From assembly GCF_030913635.1 (NCBI RefSeq), contig NZ_CP133188.1:1984001-2048000 (forward strand): DNA of 64,000 nucleotides, read 5' to 3'. Numbering within the stretch: the stretch's first letter is position 1; each line of letters begins with the position of its first letter. This stretch comes from Sedimentibacter sp. MB35-C1. Its GTDB lineage: Bacteria > Bacillota > Clostridia > Tissierellales > Sedimentibacteraceae. The position numbers and the translations under genes were made by a program. Below, one piece after another: positions 19,111 through 28,338 of this stretch. The notes beneath the pieces are model-generated. The model ran no database searches. It was not told the DNA's origin and saw nothing but the letters and a program-made list of their open reading frames with translations.

Positions 19111-19207
19111 GGGGATAGATAGGTGCTGGTGTGCCTCCTGGTCTTCAAAACCAGTCGCGGGGCGTTTGCTCGTCCTGGGTGGGTTCAATTCCCACATATT
19201 CCCGCCA
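19111..19207 (+). tRNA. selC: tRNA-Sec (anticodon TCA)
   Basis: The 97-nt molecule has CTGGT/ACCAG anticodon arms around a CTTCAAA loop, giving anticodon TCA at 19145-19147 that reads UGA. It has the features special to tRNA-Sec: a six-pair D stem (AGGTGC with GTGCCT, including G-T pairs), a long variable arm, and an extended acceptor stem. The T arm is GTGGG/CCCAC with loop TTCAATT. CCA is encoded at the 3' end (19205-19207). The universal stress protein start is only 14-17 bases downstream. Confidence 0.96.
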
Positions 19208-19223
19208 TTTAAGGAGAATAATG

Positions 19224-19592
19224 ATGCATAAAAATGTATTAGTGTGCGTTACGCAGCAAAAGACATGCGAGAGGCTCATACATCAAGGCGCTGAATTATC
19301 AAAGGATCAGCCTTCCGGCTTATATGTTCTGCATGTTGTAAATGAAAAAGATAAGCTGCTGTATAACCTCAGTGATGGAGATGCATTAGAGTATTTATTT
19401 GATATTACTAAAGGTGTAGGAGCTGAACTGACAGTTAAAAGATCTAAGGATGTTATTAAAACTATAGTTGATTTTGCGGAAGAAATGAAAATAACCCATA
19501 TTGTGCTGGGAAACCCGGGGAAAAAGGATCCTGCCAATGATTTCGCTTCAAAGCTCAAGAAAAGACTGCCGGACAGGGCCTTTGTAATCTAA
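19224..19592 (+). CDS. Universal stress protein family (UspA/KdpD-type domain)
   Basis: A small cytoplasmic protein of about 122 residues with the fold of universal stress proteins: MHKNVLVCVTQQKTCERLI at the start, LYVLHVV as the second strand, and ITHIVLGNPGK near the end. The N-terminal VCVTQQKTCERLI is closest to the USP domain of KdpD. AAGGAG at 19211-19216 lies immediately after the CCA of selC; ATG at 19221 or 19224 fits. An in-frame ATG inside the tRNA is not credible. No promoter is visible between them, so it is probably co-transcribed with selC. The ligand is unknown. Confidence 0.75.
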   Translation: MHKNVLVCVTQQKTCERLIHQGAELSKDQPSGLYVLHVVNEKDKLLYNLSDGDALEYLFDITKGVGAELTVKRSKDVIKTIVDFAEEMKITHIVLGNPGKKDPANDFASKLKKRLPDRAFVI

Positions 19593-19593
19593 G

Positions 19594-19899
19594 ATGAACA
19601 GATTTTATTTGATTTTTAAATTTTTATTTGATAAAAACATTCCGATTAAGGAAAAATGGTGGATTATACTACCGATGATTTATATTGTAAGCCCTATTGA
19701 CTTGATACCGGCACCGGTGTTGGGATTAAGTATCATTGATGATGCAGTGGTGTTTTTATACCTACTAAGTGTAATAAACGGCAAAACAAAAAAATATTAC
19801 GGAAATGCTTATAAAAAAGATAAAGGTCAAAAAAATCAGCAAGAAAATATAGTTGATAATGTAGAATATGAAATAAAAGATGATGAGGATGAACAGTAG
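19594..19899 (+). CDS. DUF1232 (YkvA-like) membrane protein
   Basis: The 101-residue protein has the DUF1232 signature YIVSPIDLIPAPVLGLSIIDDAVVF at about residues 30-52, spanning one or two membrane segments, followed by a charged, acidic C-terminal tail. The family has no settled function. It starts one base after the universal stress protein stop with no clear ribosome binding site, so translation is probably coupled. Confidence 0.8.
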   Translation: MNRFYLIFKFLFDKNIPIKEKWWIILPMIYIVSPIDLIPAPVLGLSIIDDAVVFLYLLSVINGKTKKYYGNAYKKDKGQKNQQENIVDNVEYEIKDDEDEQ

Positions 19900-20021
19900 T
19901 TCGTCCTTTTTTTATCCAATTTTGCAATATTAACAAATATTATAAAATTTGGTATAAAATGCATTATACTTATGATATAATGTTAAAGGTACAATTAATA
20001 GTATAGCAAGTGGAGGAAAAA

Positions 20022-20459
20022 ATGAGCAAATTGTTTAAATCAGCAAAAATGACATTGATTGCTATTGTTGCCGTAATTTATATGGTTTTGAGCTTATTTA
20101 TATTCTATAAAACTGTTAAACCGTCGCCTGTAATACTATACCCCTCTTTTCAAGAAATAGAAATAAATACGCCTGACAGAGATAATCCTGCTGTTAAGCT
20201 GCTGTCATTTCAAACAACCGTTGTAAACAGGAGTAAAAAACATATAGATTTAAAATTATATTTTTATAAAGATAAAAAGTCCCAAAAATGGTATCCATAT
20301 TATGATCTTATTCCGGAGGTATATGTAACCGAAGTATACAGAATTGAACCGGGACAAAAAAAGGAGATTTCCTCCGAAACGATCATTGAATCAGATGATG
20401 AAAGATTGATAAACTCTTACCTGCTTGATGTTAAAGTAAAATATAAAGTTGTTAAATAA
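20022..20459 (+). CDS. Single-pass membrane protein of unknown function
   Basis: I do not recognise a family. The 145-residue protein starts MSKLFKSAKM and has one membrane helix (about residues 9-30) followed by an extracytoplasmic beta-rich domain. That domain has a VVNRSKKHIDLKLYFYKD segment like the immunoglobulin-style folds that follow membrane anchors. GGAGG is well placed before ATG 20022; the in-frame GTG at 20010 overlaps it and is unlikely. It stands alone between the USP/DUF1232 pair and the pseudokinase gene. Confidence 0.65.
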   Translation: MSKLFKSAKMTLIAIVAVIYMVLSLFIFYKTVKPSPVILYPSFQEIEINTPDRDNPAVKLLSFQTTVVNRSKKHIDLKLYFYKDKKSQKWYPYYDLIPEVYVTEVYRIEPGQKKEISSETIIESDDERLINSYLLDVKVKYKVVK

Positions 20460-20674
20460 TCTAACCATTCATTACATCAATAGGCTTAATTCCGGAAAAA
20501 GTCTAAAAATTTTCCAGCCTTATACTGTTCGACTTCGGGTGCTTAGGCTATATAGAAACAGAAAAATAATTTAACAATAATATTCCAAAATATTAAAATA
20601 TTATTAAAAATATCTTTATTTTTGTCGAAATTACTGTTAAGATATAGTTGGACTACCATATTGGAGGGTGGATT

Positions 20675-22165
20675 ATGAATAACAATTACAAAATCGTCCG
20701 CACTATTTTTGAAAATGTATTCCAAAGAGTGTTGGAATGTAAGGATAATGATACAGGAGATGTGTTTTACAGCAATGTTATAACGAGTCGAAAAATAATT
20801 AATCTTATCAATTTGGAAGAATTGAAGAAAATTCCATCCAACATTTTGGAGTGTTTTAACACTGAAGACAGAATATATATATACACGAAGCCTCTTAAGG
20901 CGGAATGCAAGGGTTTAAAAGAGTATCTTGACTCTTCTCTTACATTGAAGCAGCAGTTTGCTTTATCTGAAAATGTAATAAATCTAGCTCAGAATATTTT
21001 TAATATGACAGATATTGTGCAGCAGAAGATTTTGGATACAGACAAGCTTTATGTTGACTCCGAAAATAACATATATGCAGACTGCAACCTTATATTTGAA
21101 CAGGAGTATGATATTGCAGACAATGAAACATTTAAGAGGCTGGGAAATATAATTCATTTTATTTTTGCCGGTTCCGAAATAATTGATTACAATATTTCAG
21201 ATTCAATTCCACCAGATATTCTTAAGATTATAGTAAGGTGCCTGACAAAGGAATACATATTTCCTAATGATGTAATAGGTGAAATGAAAAAATCTCCAAT
21301 ATATGCAATGATTTTCGGAGAAAAAACGGCTCTGCCTGAGTATGGTACGAATGAAGAAATCAAACCAGATACAGTTATTGAACAGGAGGATTTAAATACA
21401 GCCTATGAGGAATCTGCCTTGGGCGAGTACGATGATGATGGTTCGGTTCTTGATATATATGTTAATGACAGCCGCCCTGTTCCAGAGAAAAACAATAAAA
21501 ATCAATTTAATAAAAAAGAGCTTATAAGAATTGTGCTTACAATACTTGTTGTAGTAATAGTGCTGTTTTTGGGAAATAAGATAATAAAGTCATTCAATAA
21601 AGCTGATCCGGCGAATTCAGATAATACGAACGGCAGCGCAGAAAATGAAACGCCGCCGGAAGTTCCTCCTGCATCAGAAAATCAGACGGGGGATGAAGAA
21701 TCACCGGCTGGTGCAATAACCGATTCAACAGAAGTATATTTTAACGATAATCTTCTGACTAGTATCGGGTATACGGGAAACAAAGCCGGGATAGATGATA
21801 CCATATATGTAGAAGGTAAGAATTCTCTTGTTGTTTCCAACGAGACAGATGAAAAAATCAAATCATTGTTTGCCGCTGTTAACTTCGGGGATGATAAATT
21901 CAGTTATATGCTAAAGAAACAAATAGGTATAGCAGCTAAAATGAAATCTGAAACAGATGTAACGGCACAGGTGGTTATTGAAGCGTACAAAGACGGATCC
22001 TTGACATCAAATTTTCATACAAATACAAAAATCAGCAATGACATATGGTCTCAATTTACAGTACCTATAAATGTAACTGATGCGGATTCACTGAACATAT
22101 ACATAGAATATGAAGGAAAAAATAAGATTTGGATTGATTCTATAAACATTGATGTTATTAAATAA
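20675..22165 (+). CDS. Membrane-anchored pseudokinase-like protein with extracytoplasmic C-terminal domain
   Basis: Residues 1 to about 220 follow the layout of a Hanks-type Ser/Thr kinase but lack the catalytic residues. The glycine loop, the HRD Asp and DFG are not visible, although the segment DTDKLYVDSENNIYADCN sits where HRDxKxxN...DFG should be. A kinase alphaF-like TFKRLGNIIHFIFAG and an alphaI-like ILKIIVRCLTKE follow. A membrane helix (LIRIVLTILVVVIVLFLG) lies near residue 290. After a Pro/Ser/Glu-rich linker a beta-rich domain of about 140 residues ends the protein, like a carbohydrate-binding fold. GGAGGG precedes ATG 20675. The ABC exporter operon starts 156 bases downstream. Confidence 0.6.
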   Translation: MNNNYKIVRTIFENVFQRVLECKDNDTGDVFYSNVITSRKIINLINLEELKKIPSNILECFNTEDRIYIYTKPLKAECKGLKEYLDSSLTLKQQFALSENVINLAQNIFNMTDIVQQKILDTDKLYVDSENNIYADCNLIFEQEYDIADNETFKRLGNIIHFIFAGSEIIDYNISDSIPPDILKIIVRCLTKEYIFPNDVIGEMKKSPIYAMIFGEKTALPEYGTNEEIKPDTVIEQEDLNTAYEESALGEYDDDGSVLDIYVNDSRPVPEKNNKNQFNKKELIRIVLTILVVVIVLFLGNKIIKSFNKADPANSDNTNGSAENETPPEVPPASENQTGDEESPAGAITDSTEVYFNDNLLTSIGYTGNKAGIDDTIYVEGKNSLVVSNETDEKIKSLFAAVNFGDDKFSYMLKKQIGIAAKMKSETDVTAQVVIEAYKDGSLTSNFHTNTKISNDIWSQFTVPINVTDADSLNIYIEYEGKNKIWIDSINIDVIK

Positions 22166-22180
22166 ACTTTGCAATGACGG

Positions 22181-22223
22181 AAAGGTCCGGATTTATCATT
22201 GACATGTGATAATCAGGGCCTTT
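22181..22223 (+). terminator. Possible terminator after the pseudokinase gene
   Basis: AAAGGTCC pairs imperfectly with GGGCCTTT, enclosing an inner ATTTATCA/TGATAAT arm. No T run follows, so termination is uncertain. Confidence 0.4.
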
Positions 22224-22321
22224 AGATTGTTTAAAAAAAATTAAGAAAAATTTAAAAAGGAAGAACTTTTTTGATGTTTTATACGTCATATAAAATGGAC
22301 TGTATCTTAAAGAGGTGAAAT

Positions 22322-23023
22322 ATGGAAATTATAAGAATGGAAAATATCTCAAAGCTCTACAAATCCGGACAGATTGAGGTGGATGCACTAAAGAACATAT
22401 CATTTTCAATAAAAGAAAAGGAATTTGTATCAATAATGGGTCCTTCGGGTTCGGGGAAATCTACTCTGCTAAATGTCATAGGGTGTCTGGATCAAGCATC
22501 AAAAGGTACATATGAGCTTTCAGGCAACCATGTAGATAAATTGAGTGATTCTAAAATGTCAGATATCAGAAACAAATTTATTGGATTTGTGTTTCAGAAC
22601 TTTCATTTGCTGCCGAGAATGACTGCGATAAAAAATGTTGAAATTCCTCTTATCTATAGAGGAATGGATGCGAAGACCAGGCATGAACTTGCGTCAAATG
22701 CATTAGAGCAGGTAGGGTTGAAGGAGAGAATGAAGCATCTTCCTTCACAAATGTCCGGTGGTCAGCAGCAAAGGGTTGCAATTGCAAGAGCAATAGTTGG
22801 AAATCCTTCAATTATTCTTGCGGATGAACCTACGGGTGCACTGGATACGAAGACCGGGGATTTGATTATGGAATTATTTGTTGAATTAAATCAGAAGAGT
22901 TCAATGACAATTGTTCAGGTAACTCATGAGGAAGAAATTGCCGAATATGGCAGCAGAATTATAAGATTGGTAGATGGAGAAATAGTTTCTGACGAAAGCA
23001 GTGGAGGTAAAGTAAATGTATAA
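22322..23023 (+). CDS. ABC transporter ATP-binding protein, MacB/LolD type
   Basis: This cytoplasmic ATPase powers the exporter encoded with the next two genes. Walker A is GPSGSGKST (near residue 40), the Q loop is VFQNFHLLPRM, the signature is MSGGQQQRVAIARAI, and Walker B is IILADEPTGALD. At 233 residues it has the usual length of MacB-type ATPases. The gene ends eight bases inside the membrane fusion protein gene. Confidence 0.93.
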   Translation: MEIIRMENISKLYKSGQIEVDALKNISFSIKEKEFVSIMGPSGSGKSTLLNVIGCLDQASKGTYELSGNHVDKLSDSKMSDIRNKFIGFVFQNFHLLPRMTAIKNVEIPLIYRGMDAKTRHELASNALEQVGLKERMKHLPSQMSGGQQQRVAIARAIVGNPSIILADEPTGALDTKTGDLIMELFVELNQKSSMTIVQVTHEEEIAEYGSRIIRLVDGEIVSDESSGGKVNV

Positions 23024-24803
23024 AAAAGTAGCGTCAATATTAGCAGTTTTATTAGTCGTATTCGCAGGGGGCTATTTTACGGCGAAGCAGTTAGTACCTG
23101 ATTCCGCTCAGGTCTCAACCGGCCCCAGATATGCAACGAAGGCCGTTGAAAGAGGAGATATAACTCAGGGTGTAAACATTTCAGGTCAATTAAACGGAAA
23201 CTGGGGAGGTTCCATTACCGTTCCCAAACCGGAGGGTGTGACTGATTCAAATGGTTCGCCTATAAGTGTTACATACACTGTTGAAGAAGTTTTTGTACAG
23301 CCGAATCAAATGATTAAAAAAGACGATAACCTGGTTAGGCTTTCAGCAAACAATCTTACTGATATATTGGATGAATTAACAGAAAGCATCCAGAAAAAGC
23401 AAGAAGAAATTCAAGATAAAAATGAGGAAATAAGTACCAAAACAAAAGATCTTGGAAAACTCCTAAACAGAGATGTAACAGATATAAGTCAGGTTAATCC
23501 TTATGAAGGCATTGTTTTTTCTGCTCCTATCAGAGGAAGAATCACAGAACTTAATATTGAAGAGGGCGAGAGAGTTGAAAATTATAATATTGCAACCATT
23601 GTTGACGATAGTAAAGTAAAAATATCATTTAAAGTAAATACATATGAATATTCAAACGTTAAAGTCGGACAAAAAGTGTTGATGCAGTACAGGAAAAAAC
23701 TTGAAAGCGGTGGATCACAGACTGCATTTGACGGTTTCTACCTGGGAACCATCAAGAAAATAAATGCAAATTCTGTTCCTAATTCAGACGGAATGACATA
23801 TGTACATACAGGAGTTATTGAAGCCGATAATCCTGGACTTGTGCAGCCGGGAATGATAGTTGCAATTTATACGGATAACAATGGTTTGCCGGGAACCGGT
23901 TTTTCTTACAGCGGAGATGTTGATTCCTTTGTAGATGAAAAAAAGGTATCATACAGCAGATTCTCAGGCGGAGATGATGCAAATATAATTGCAACCGAAG
24001 TTTATGTATCCACAAACGAATTTGTCGAAGAGGGAGATGTGCTGGCAAAAATCGCAGGAAGTGATGTTGTTGATTCCATTCAGACTGAAGTGAATGCTAT
24101 TAAAACAATCTATGAATCTATCGATACATTAAACGAGGATATAGAAGATATTTATAAGAAAATTGATAAGGTTTCAGAACTGACAACAAAATTAATGGTA
24201 ACAGCACCGTCGGACGGGATGGTATCTTATGTTATGTACGATGTGGGAGACACTATAGAGGCATCTGAAAGCAGCGACAAGTGGTCACTGCAGCTTTTGG
24301 ATATGTACAACACCGATGAAATGTATATAAACACCACCGTAAGCGATCTTGACGTGCTGTATATTACACAGGATGCTCCTGTTGAAGTAACTGTGGACGC
24401 TCTTCCCGGAGAAGAATTTGAAGGTACCGTCATGGGGCTGGATCAATATACCAACAGAGAGGGAAAGACTGTATACAATGTGCAGATAAAAGTTGAAGGA
24501 AGAGAAGGGCTGAGACCTGGTATGAATACCAACTGCTTTGTTAATTCGGGAGAATCTGATGATACACTGTTGGTTCCTATAGAAGCAGTATTTGAGGAAG
24601 GCGGAAAGCAAAAGGTTGAAGTGCTTAATGAAGCAGAAGAAGCAGAGGTTGTGGAAATTGAAGTCGGCTTAATGAACGACATGTATGTCGAAGTATTAAG
24701 TGGATTGGAAGAAGGACAGCTTGTTGTAACAGGCAGTACGAAGGATTTAATGCCAAGTCAGTCGGTGCCTGAAAATGACTCATTGCTGCCGGCCGGAAAT
24801 TAA
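23016..24803 (+). CDS. HlyD/MacA-type membrane fusion (periplasmic adaptor) protein of an ABC exporter
   Basis: One N-terminal membrane helix anchors an extracytoplasmic adaptor that contains two biotinyl-lipoyl-like segments (IVFSAPIRGRITELNIEEGERV and LMVTAPSDGMVSYVMYDVGD), each next to a coiled coil (about residues 115-150 and 345-390), and a C-terminal beta-barrel region (VPIEAVFEEGGKQKVEVL). At 595 residues it is longer than MacA (about 370), chiefly because of the duplicated lipoyl/coiled-coil region. It sits between the ATPase and permease genes, which fixes its role as adaptor. Substrate unknown. Confidence 0.85.
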   Translation: MYKKVASILAVLLVVFAGGYFTAKQLVPDSAQVSTGPRYATKAVERGDITQGVNISGQLNGNWGGSITVPKPEGVTDSNGSPISVTYTVEEVFVQPNQMIKKDDNLVRLSANNLTDILDELTESIQKKQEEIQDKNEEISTKTKDLGKLLNRDVTDISQVNPYEGIVFSAPIRGRITELNIEEGERVENYNIATIVDDSKVKISFKVNTYEYSNVKVGQKVLMQYRKKLESGGSQTAFDGFYLGTIKKINANSVPNSDGMTYVHTGVIEADNPGLVQPGMIVAIYTDNNGLPGTGFSYSGDVDSFVDEKKVSYSRFSGGDDANIIATEVYVSTNEFVEEGDVLAKIAGSDVVDSIQTEVNAIKTIYESIDTLNEDIEDIYKKIDKVSELTTKLMVTAPSDGMVSYVMYDVGDTIEASESSDKWSLQLLDMYNTDEMYINTTVSDLDVLYITQDAPVEVTVDALPGEEFEGTVMGLDQYTNREGKTVYNVQIKVEGREGLRPGMNTNCFVNSGESDDTLLVPIEAVFEEGGKQKVEVLNEAEEAEVVEIEVGLMNDMYVEVLSGLEEGQLVVTGSTKDLMPSQSVPENDSLLPAGN

Positions 24804-24815
24804 GGAGTGATGACA

Positions 24816-26168
24816 ATGCGTGATAAGGGAAAAATTCTATCTTCTCTTGTTAGATTGAAGTTTTCGGCATTAATGGCATTTGACGGAATAACGTCTAATT
24901 TGCTGAGGACATTTCTGACTGTGCTTGGCATATCCATAGGGGTTGCTGCAGTTGTAAGTCTGATGGGAATAGGTGAAGGTGCGAGAAGGTCTATTGTTTC
25001 TCAATTTGAAAGCCTCGGCGAAAATGTTATTGTAATCAAATCAAATGCAGATAATGTTGTCTTTGATAATGATGAAGCTGAGTCAATGTCTGAAAGAATA
25101 ACTGGCATAGAGTATTCAACACCTGTGGTGTATACGGAAGATACTCCGGTTAGATGGAGAAGAGATGAAAGTGAAATGAATATAGTCGGTGTAAATCAAA
25201 ATTACCCTGAAATAAAGGACCACCAAGTAGTTTCGGGAAACTTTTTTACATCGCTTCATGTAAAACAAAGATCACCGGTTGCCGTATTAGGATACAATGT
25301 TGCTAATAATTTCTTAAACGGAAGAAGCCCTGTGGGACAATCGCTGAAAATAAATGGAATTAACTATCTTATAGTAGGAGTGCTTTCAGAGAAGGGTGAA
25401 GGGAATGGTGACGGAATAGATGATAAAATAGTAATTCCGTACACCTCGGCAATGAAAATTACCAATACTAAAGATATTTTGGAAATTTGGGCGAAATCAA
25501 ACAGCGCCGAGGATGCGGAGCTTGCTATGGTTCAGCTTGGAAGAATTTATAAACGAAAGATTGGGATGGGAAGCAATATTCGTCCTAGCAACGGACAGGA
25601 AGGTGAAATGACAGAAGAAGGGGAAATTGTTGAAGAGAGCGTTGCTGTTTCCGAAGCGGAACCGGCGCCGGAAACTGGTACGGAAACTTCGGGAAATGAT
25701 GAAAATGTATTTGAAAAGGGAGAAGAACCTCTCACAATTACAAGCCTGAATAACCTGGTCAAGGAAGCTGATCAGGCCAATAGAATAATGACGGTGCTGC
25801 TGGGAGGAATAGCGGCGGTTTCGCTGTTGGTAGGCGGCATAGGAATTATGAATATCATGCTTGTTGCTGTAACGGAAAGAACAAGCGAAATTGGCGTAAG
25901 AAGAGCGTTGGGAGCAAAAAAAGAAGATATGCTTATTCAATTTTTGCTTGAAGCAATATATGTAAGCATTATTGGATGTGTAGTAGGGATATTAATTGGT
26001 TCGTGGGCAGTAAGCATAGTATCAAAATACGGACTGTCAGCAGTTGTAAGTTTTGATTCAATAAAAATATCAGTATTTGTAGCGTTGACTTCGGGACTTT
26101 TGTTTGGAGTTTATCCGGCAATAAACGCATCAAGCCTTCCTCCTGTAGAAGCCTTGAAAAGACAATAA
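24816..26168 (+). CDS. ABC transporter permease, MacB/FtsX type
   Basis: The protein has the MacB layout: an N-terminal helix (LLRTFLTVLGISIGVAAVVSLMGIGEGAR), a large extracytoplasmic domain, and three C-terminal helices within an FtsX domain (GGIGIMNIMLVAVTERTSEIGVRRALGAK, then YPAINASSLPPVEALK). AAGGAG lies at 24802-24807, which favours the ATG at 24816; the ATG at 24810 is closer. An acidic, low-complexity insertion (about residues 265-310) sits before the second helix. With the two genes upstream it forms a tripartite exporter. Confidence 0.9.
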   Translation: MRDKGKILSSLVRLKFSALMAFDGITSNLLRTFLTVLGISIGVAAVVSLMGIGEGARRSIVSQFESLGENVIVIKSNADNVVFDNDEAESMSERITGIEYSTPVVYTEDTPVRWRRDESEMNIVGVNQNYPEIKDHQVVSGNFFTSLHVKQRSPVAVLGYNVANNFLNGRSPVGQSLKINGINYLIVGVLSEKGEGNGDGIDDKIVIPYTSAMKITNTKDILEIWAKSNSAEDAELAMVQLGRIYKRKIGMGSNIRPSNGQEGEMTEEGEIVEESVAVSEAEPAPETGTETSGNDENVFEKGEEPLTITSLNNLVKEADQANRIMTVLLGGIAAVSLLVGGIGIMNIMLVAVTERTSEIGVRRALGAKKEDMLIQFLLEAIYVSIIGCVVGILIGSWAVSIVSKYGLSAVVSFDSIKISVFVALTSGLLFGVYPAINASSLPPVEALKRQ

Positions 26169-26173
26169 ATTTT

Positions 26174-26210
26174 TTAAAAGAGGTTTTAGTTATTTTAAAA
26201 CCTCTTTTAA
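26174..26210 (+). terminator. Terminator after the ABC exporter operon
   Basis: TAAAAGAGGTTTTA (26175-26188) pairs perfectly with TAAAACCTCTTTTA (26196-26209) around a seven-base loop. Confidence 0.85.
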
Positions 26211-26310
26211 ATTTACCATATTTGTTATATAATATGCGTTACAAGCTATTGCATGCAGTTTTAGATGTTCTGCAGTAAGTCAAAAAACTTATACTTAAGG
26301 AAGGTTAATT

Positions 26311-27363
26311 ATGATATTAACAGGTAATTTAGAAGCATCAACAATTGTAAAATCATTTTTCATAATTGTGGCATTATTAATGTTCAGAAGTTTGATAACC
26401 AAGTCGATAATAAAAATCATACGCAAACTTACTGAACGATATAAATTAAGTTATGCCGTATTAATAATTGATTCTATTGAAAAACCTCTTTTAAATTTAA
26501 TTACATACACTGCCGTTTATTTAGGAATCATAGTATTTCCCATAAATCCGTCAATATATGTATTTATAAGCAGACTATACAGGGCTATGTTAATTATAAC
26601 GGTAACACAGGGGCTGCTTAGATTAATTACATCATACTCAGAGGCCCTTAACAGTAATTACATAAATGAAAAATCAAGTTCACAAATGGCTAAAACAGTA
26701 TTTCCTGTTTTATCAAAACTTATAAAGACGGTTGTTGTAATCCTTGCTGTTGTTGCAATAGCTGTTGAGTTTGATTTCAAGCAACTTAGCAGCATACTGG
26801 CAGGCCTGGGAATAGGAGGCGCAGCATTAGCTTTAGCTTCTCAGGATTTAATAAAAAACTTTTTCGGCGGATTCGTCATACTTACTGACAAGTCATTCAG
26901 TGTAGGAGACTGGATAAGGGTAGATTCCTTTGAAGGTACAGTTGAAGAACTGGGGTTGAGAAGTACAAAAATAAGAACAATAGGAAAAGAATTGGTTATT
27001 GTACCAAATTCAAGGTTTGCCGACAGAGAAGTTATAAATTACAGCAACAGGGAAAACAGAAGGGCAAGTTTTACACTTGGCGCTGTATACGGAACACCGG
27101 AAGAAAAAATGAAAATTGCAATAGAAAGAATAAAATCAATGCTGGATTCTCATTCGAGGGTTGCTGGGGATACATCTATTGTTAAATTTACTGGCTTTGG
27201 GCCAAGTTCTTTGGACATTGCGGTTCAATATTTTACAAATACAGCAGACTATGCTGAGTTTATGGATATTACCAACGACGTTAATTTTAAAATAATGGAG
27301 ATATTTACAGAGGAAAACATAGAATTTGCATTCCCTAGCATGAGCGTATATATGAGTAAATAG
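26311..27363 (+). CDS. Mechanosensitive ion channel, MscS family
   Basis: This membrane channel relieves osmotic pressure. Several hydrophobic helices lead into the pore helix region LAGLGIGGAALALASQDLIKNFFGGFVIL (about residues 160-190), followed by the MscS beta domain (GDWIRVDSFEGTVEELGLRSTKIRTIGKELVIVPNS). Length (350 aa) is in the MscS range. AAGGAAGG precedes the ATG. It is monocistronic as far as can be seen. Confidence 0.92.
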   Translation: MILTGNLEASTIVKSFFIIVALLMFRSLITKSIIKIIRKLTERYKLSYAVLIIDSIEKPLLNLITYTAVYLGIIVFPINPSIYVFISRLYRAMLIITVTQGLLRLITSYSEALNSNYINEKSSSQMAKTVFPVLSKLIKTVVVILAVVAIAVEFDFKQLSSILAGLGIGGAALALASQDLIKNFFGGFVILTDKSFSVGDWIRVDSFEGTVEELGLRSTKIRTIGKELVIVPNSRFADREVINYSNRENRRASFTLGAVYGTPEEKMKIAIERIKSMLDSHSRVAGDTSIVKFTGFGPSSLDIAVQYFTNTADYAEFMDITNDVNFKIMEIFTEENIEFAFPSMSVYMSK

Positions 27364-27419
27364 TTTCAAAATTTTGCATAGTAATAGAAAGTTTTGGCAA
27401 AATAGGAAGGGAGATATAA

Positions 27420-27803
27420 ATGGAATTTAATTTAAGAGTCGGGATGAAAAACAAATTAGAAAAAATTGTTACGATGAACGATACCGCAAAAGTATTTGGA
27501 AGCGGAGCTGCTGAAGTATTTGCAACTCCTATGATGATAGGTATGATGGAAGGAGCTTCCATGAATACTGTTAAGGAGTATTTACCCGAAGGCTTTTCAA
27601 CTGTAGGAATAAGCGTTAATATAAAGCATGTAAGCGCAACCCCTGTTGGAAAAAAGGTTTGGTCAGAATCCGAGTTGATTGAAATAGATAGAAAGCGTCT
27701 TGTATTCAGGGTGAATGCGTATGATGAAGACAAGAAGATTGGTGAGGGAGTTCATGAGCGGTTTATAATTGACGAAAAAAAGTTCATGGATAATTTAAAA
27801 TAA
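27420..27803 (+). CDS. Hotdog-fold thioesterase (FlK-like)
   Basis: The 127-residue protein matches the fluoroacetyl-CoA thioesterase-like hotdog family in layout: DTAKVFGSGAAEVFATPMM at about residues 20-38, then MEGASMNTV, and STVGISVNIKHVSATPVG. The C-terminal segment KIGEGVHERFIID is also typical. The acyl-CoA substrate cannot be assigned, and FlK specificity for fluoroacetate should not be assumed. GGAAGGGAG precedes the ATG. Confidence 0.75.
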   Translation: MEFNLRVGMKNKLEKIVTMNDTAKVFGSGAAEVFATPMMIGMMEGASMNTVKEYLPEGFSTVGISVNIKHVSATPVGKKVWSESELIEIDRKRLVFRVNAYDEDKKIGEGVHERFIIDEKKFMDNLK

Positions 27804-27861
27804 TAATTTTGTTTACTTTATACAGTTTTTTTAGTAAAATCAGTAAAAGGAGATAATTATT

Positions 27862-28323
27862 ATGAAATGCCCTAAATGTAATTATTCTGAAAGTAAGGTT
27901 GTTGATACCAGACCTACAGATGACGGTTTTAAGATAAGAAGACGCAGAGAATGCATGGAATGCGGACATCGATTTACAACATATGAAAAAATAGAAGAAA
28001 CACAAATAGTGGTGGTAAAGCGGGATGGAACAAGACAGGGCTACAACAGAGATAAAATTATAAACGGACTAATAAGAGCCTGTGACAAACGTTCAGTCAG
28101 TCTTGAGCAGATAGAGAATATCGCTGACAAAGTGGAAAAACAGCTTTTGAACACATTCCAGAACGAGGTGTCAACTGAAGTTATAGGTGAATTGGTGATG
28201 AATGAACTTCAAGGGGTGGATGATGTAGCATATGTGAGGTTTGCATCAGTTTATAGGAAATTCAAGGATATCAATACTTTCATGGATGAGTTAACAAAAA
28301 TACTTGATGAAAGAAAAAAATAG
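27862..28323 (+). CDS. nrdR: Transcriptional repressor NrdR
   Basis: NrdR represses ribonucleotide reductase genes in response to (d)ATP. The N-terminal zinc ribbon has Cys3 and Cys6 (MKCPKC) and the second pair in RECMECGHRFTTYE. The ATP-cone follows (VVVKRDGTRQGYNRDKI, then YVRFASVYRKFKD). Length (153 aa) is standard. AAAAGGAG precedes the ATG. Confidence 0.96.
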   Translation: MKCPKCNYSESKVVDTRPTDDGFKIRRRRECMECGHRFTTYEKIEETQIVVVKRDGTRQGYNRDKIINGLIRACDKRSVSLEQIENIADKVEKQLLNTFQNEVSTEVIGELVMNELQGVDDVAYVRFASVYRKFKDINTFMDELTKILDERKK

Positions 28324-28338
28324 TAAAAGGAGCATAAT

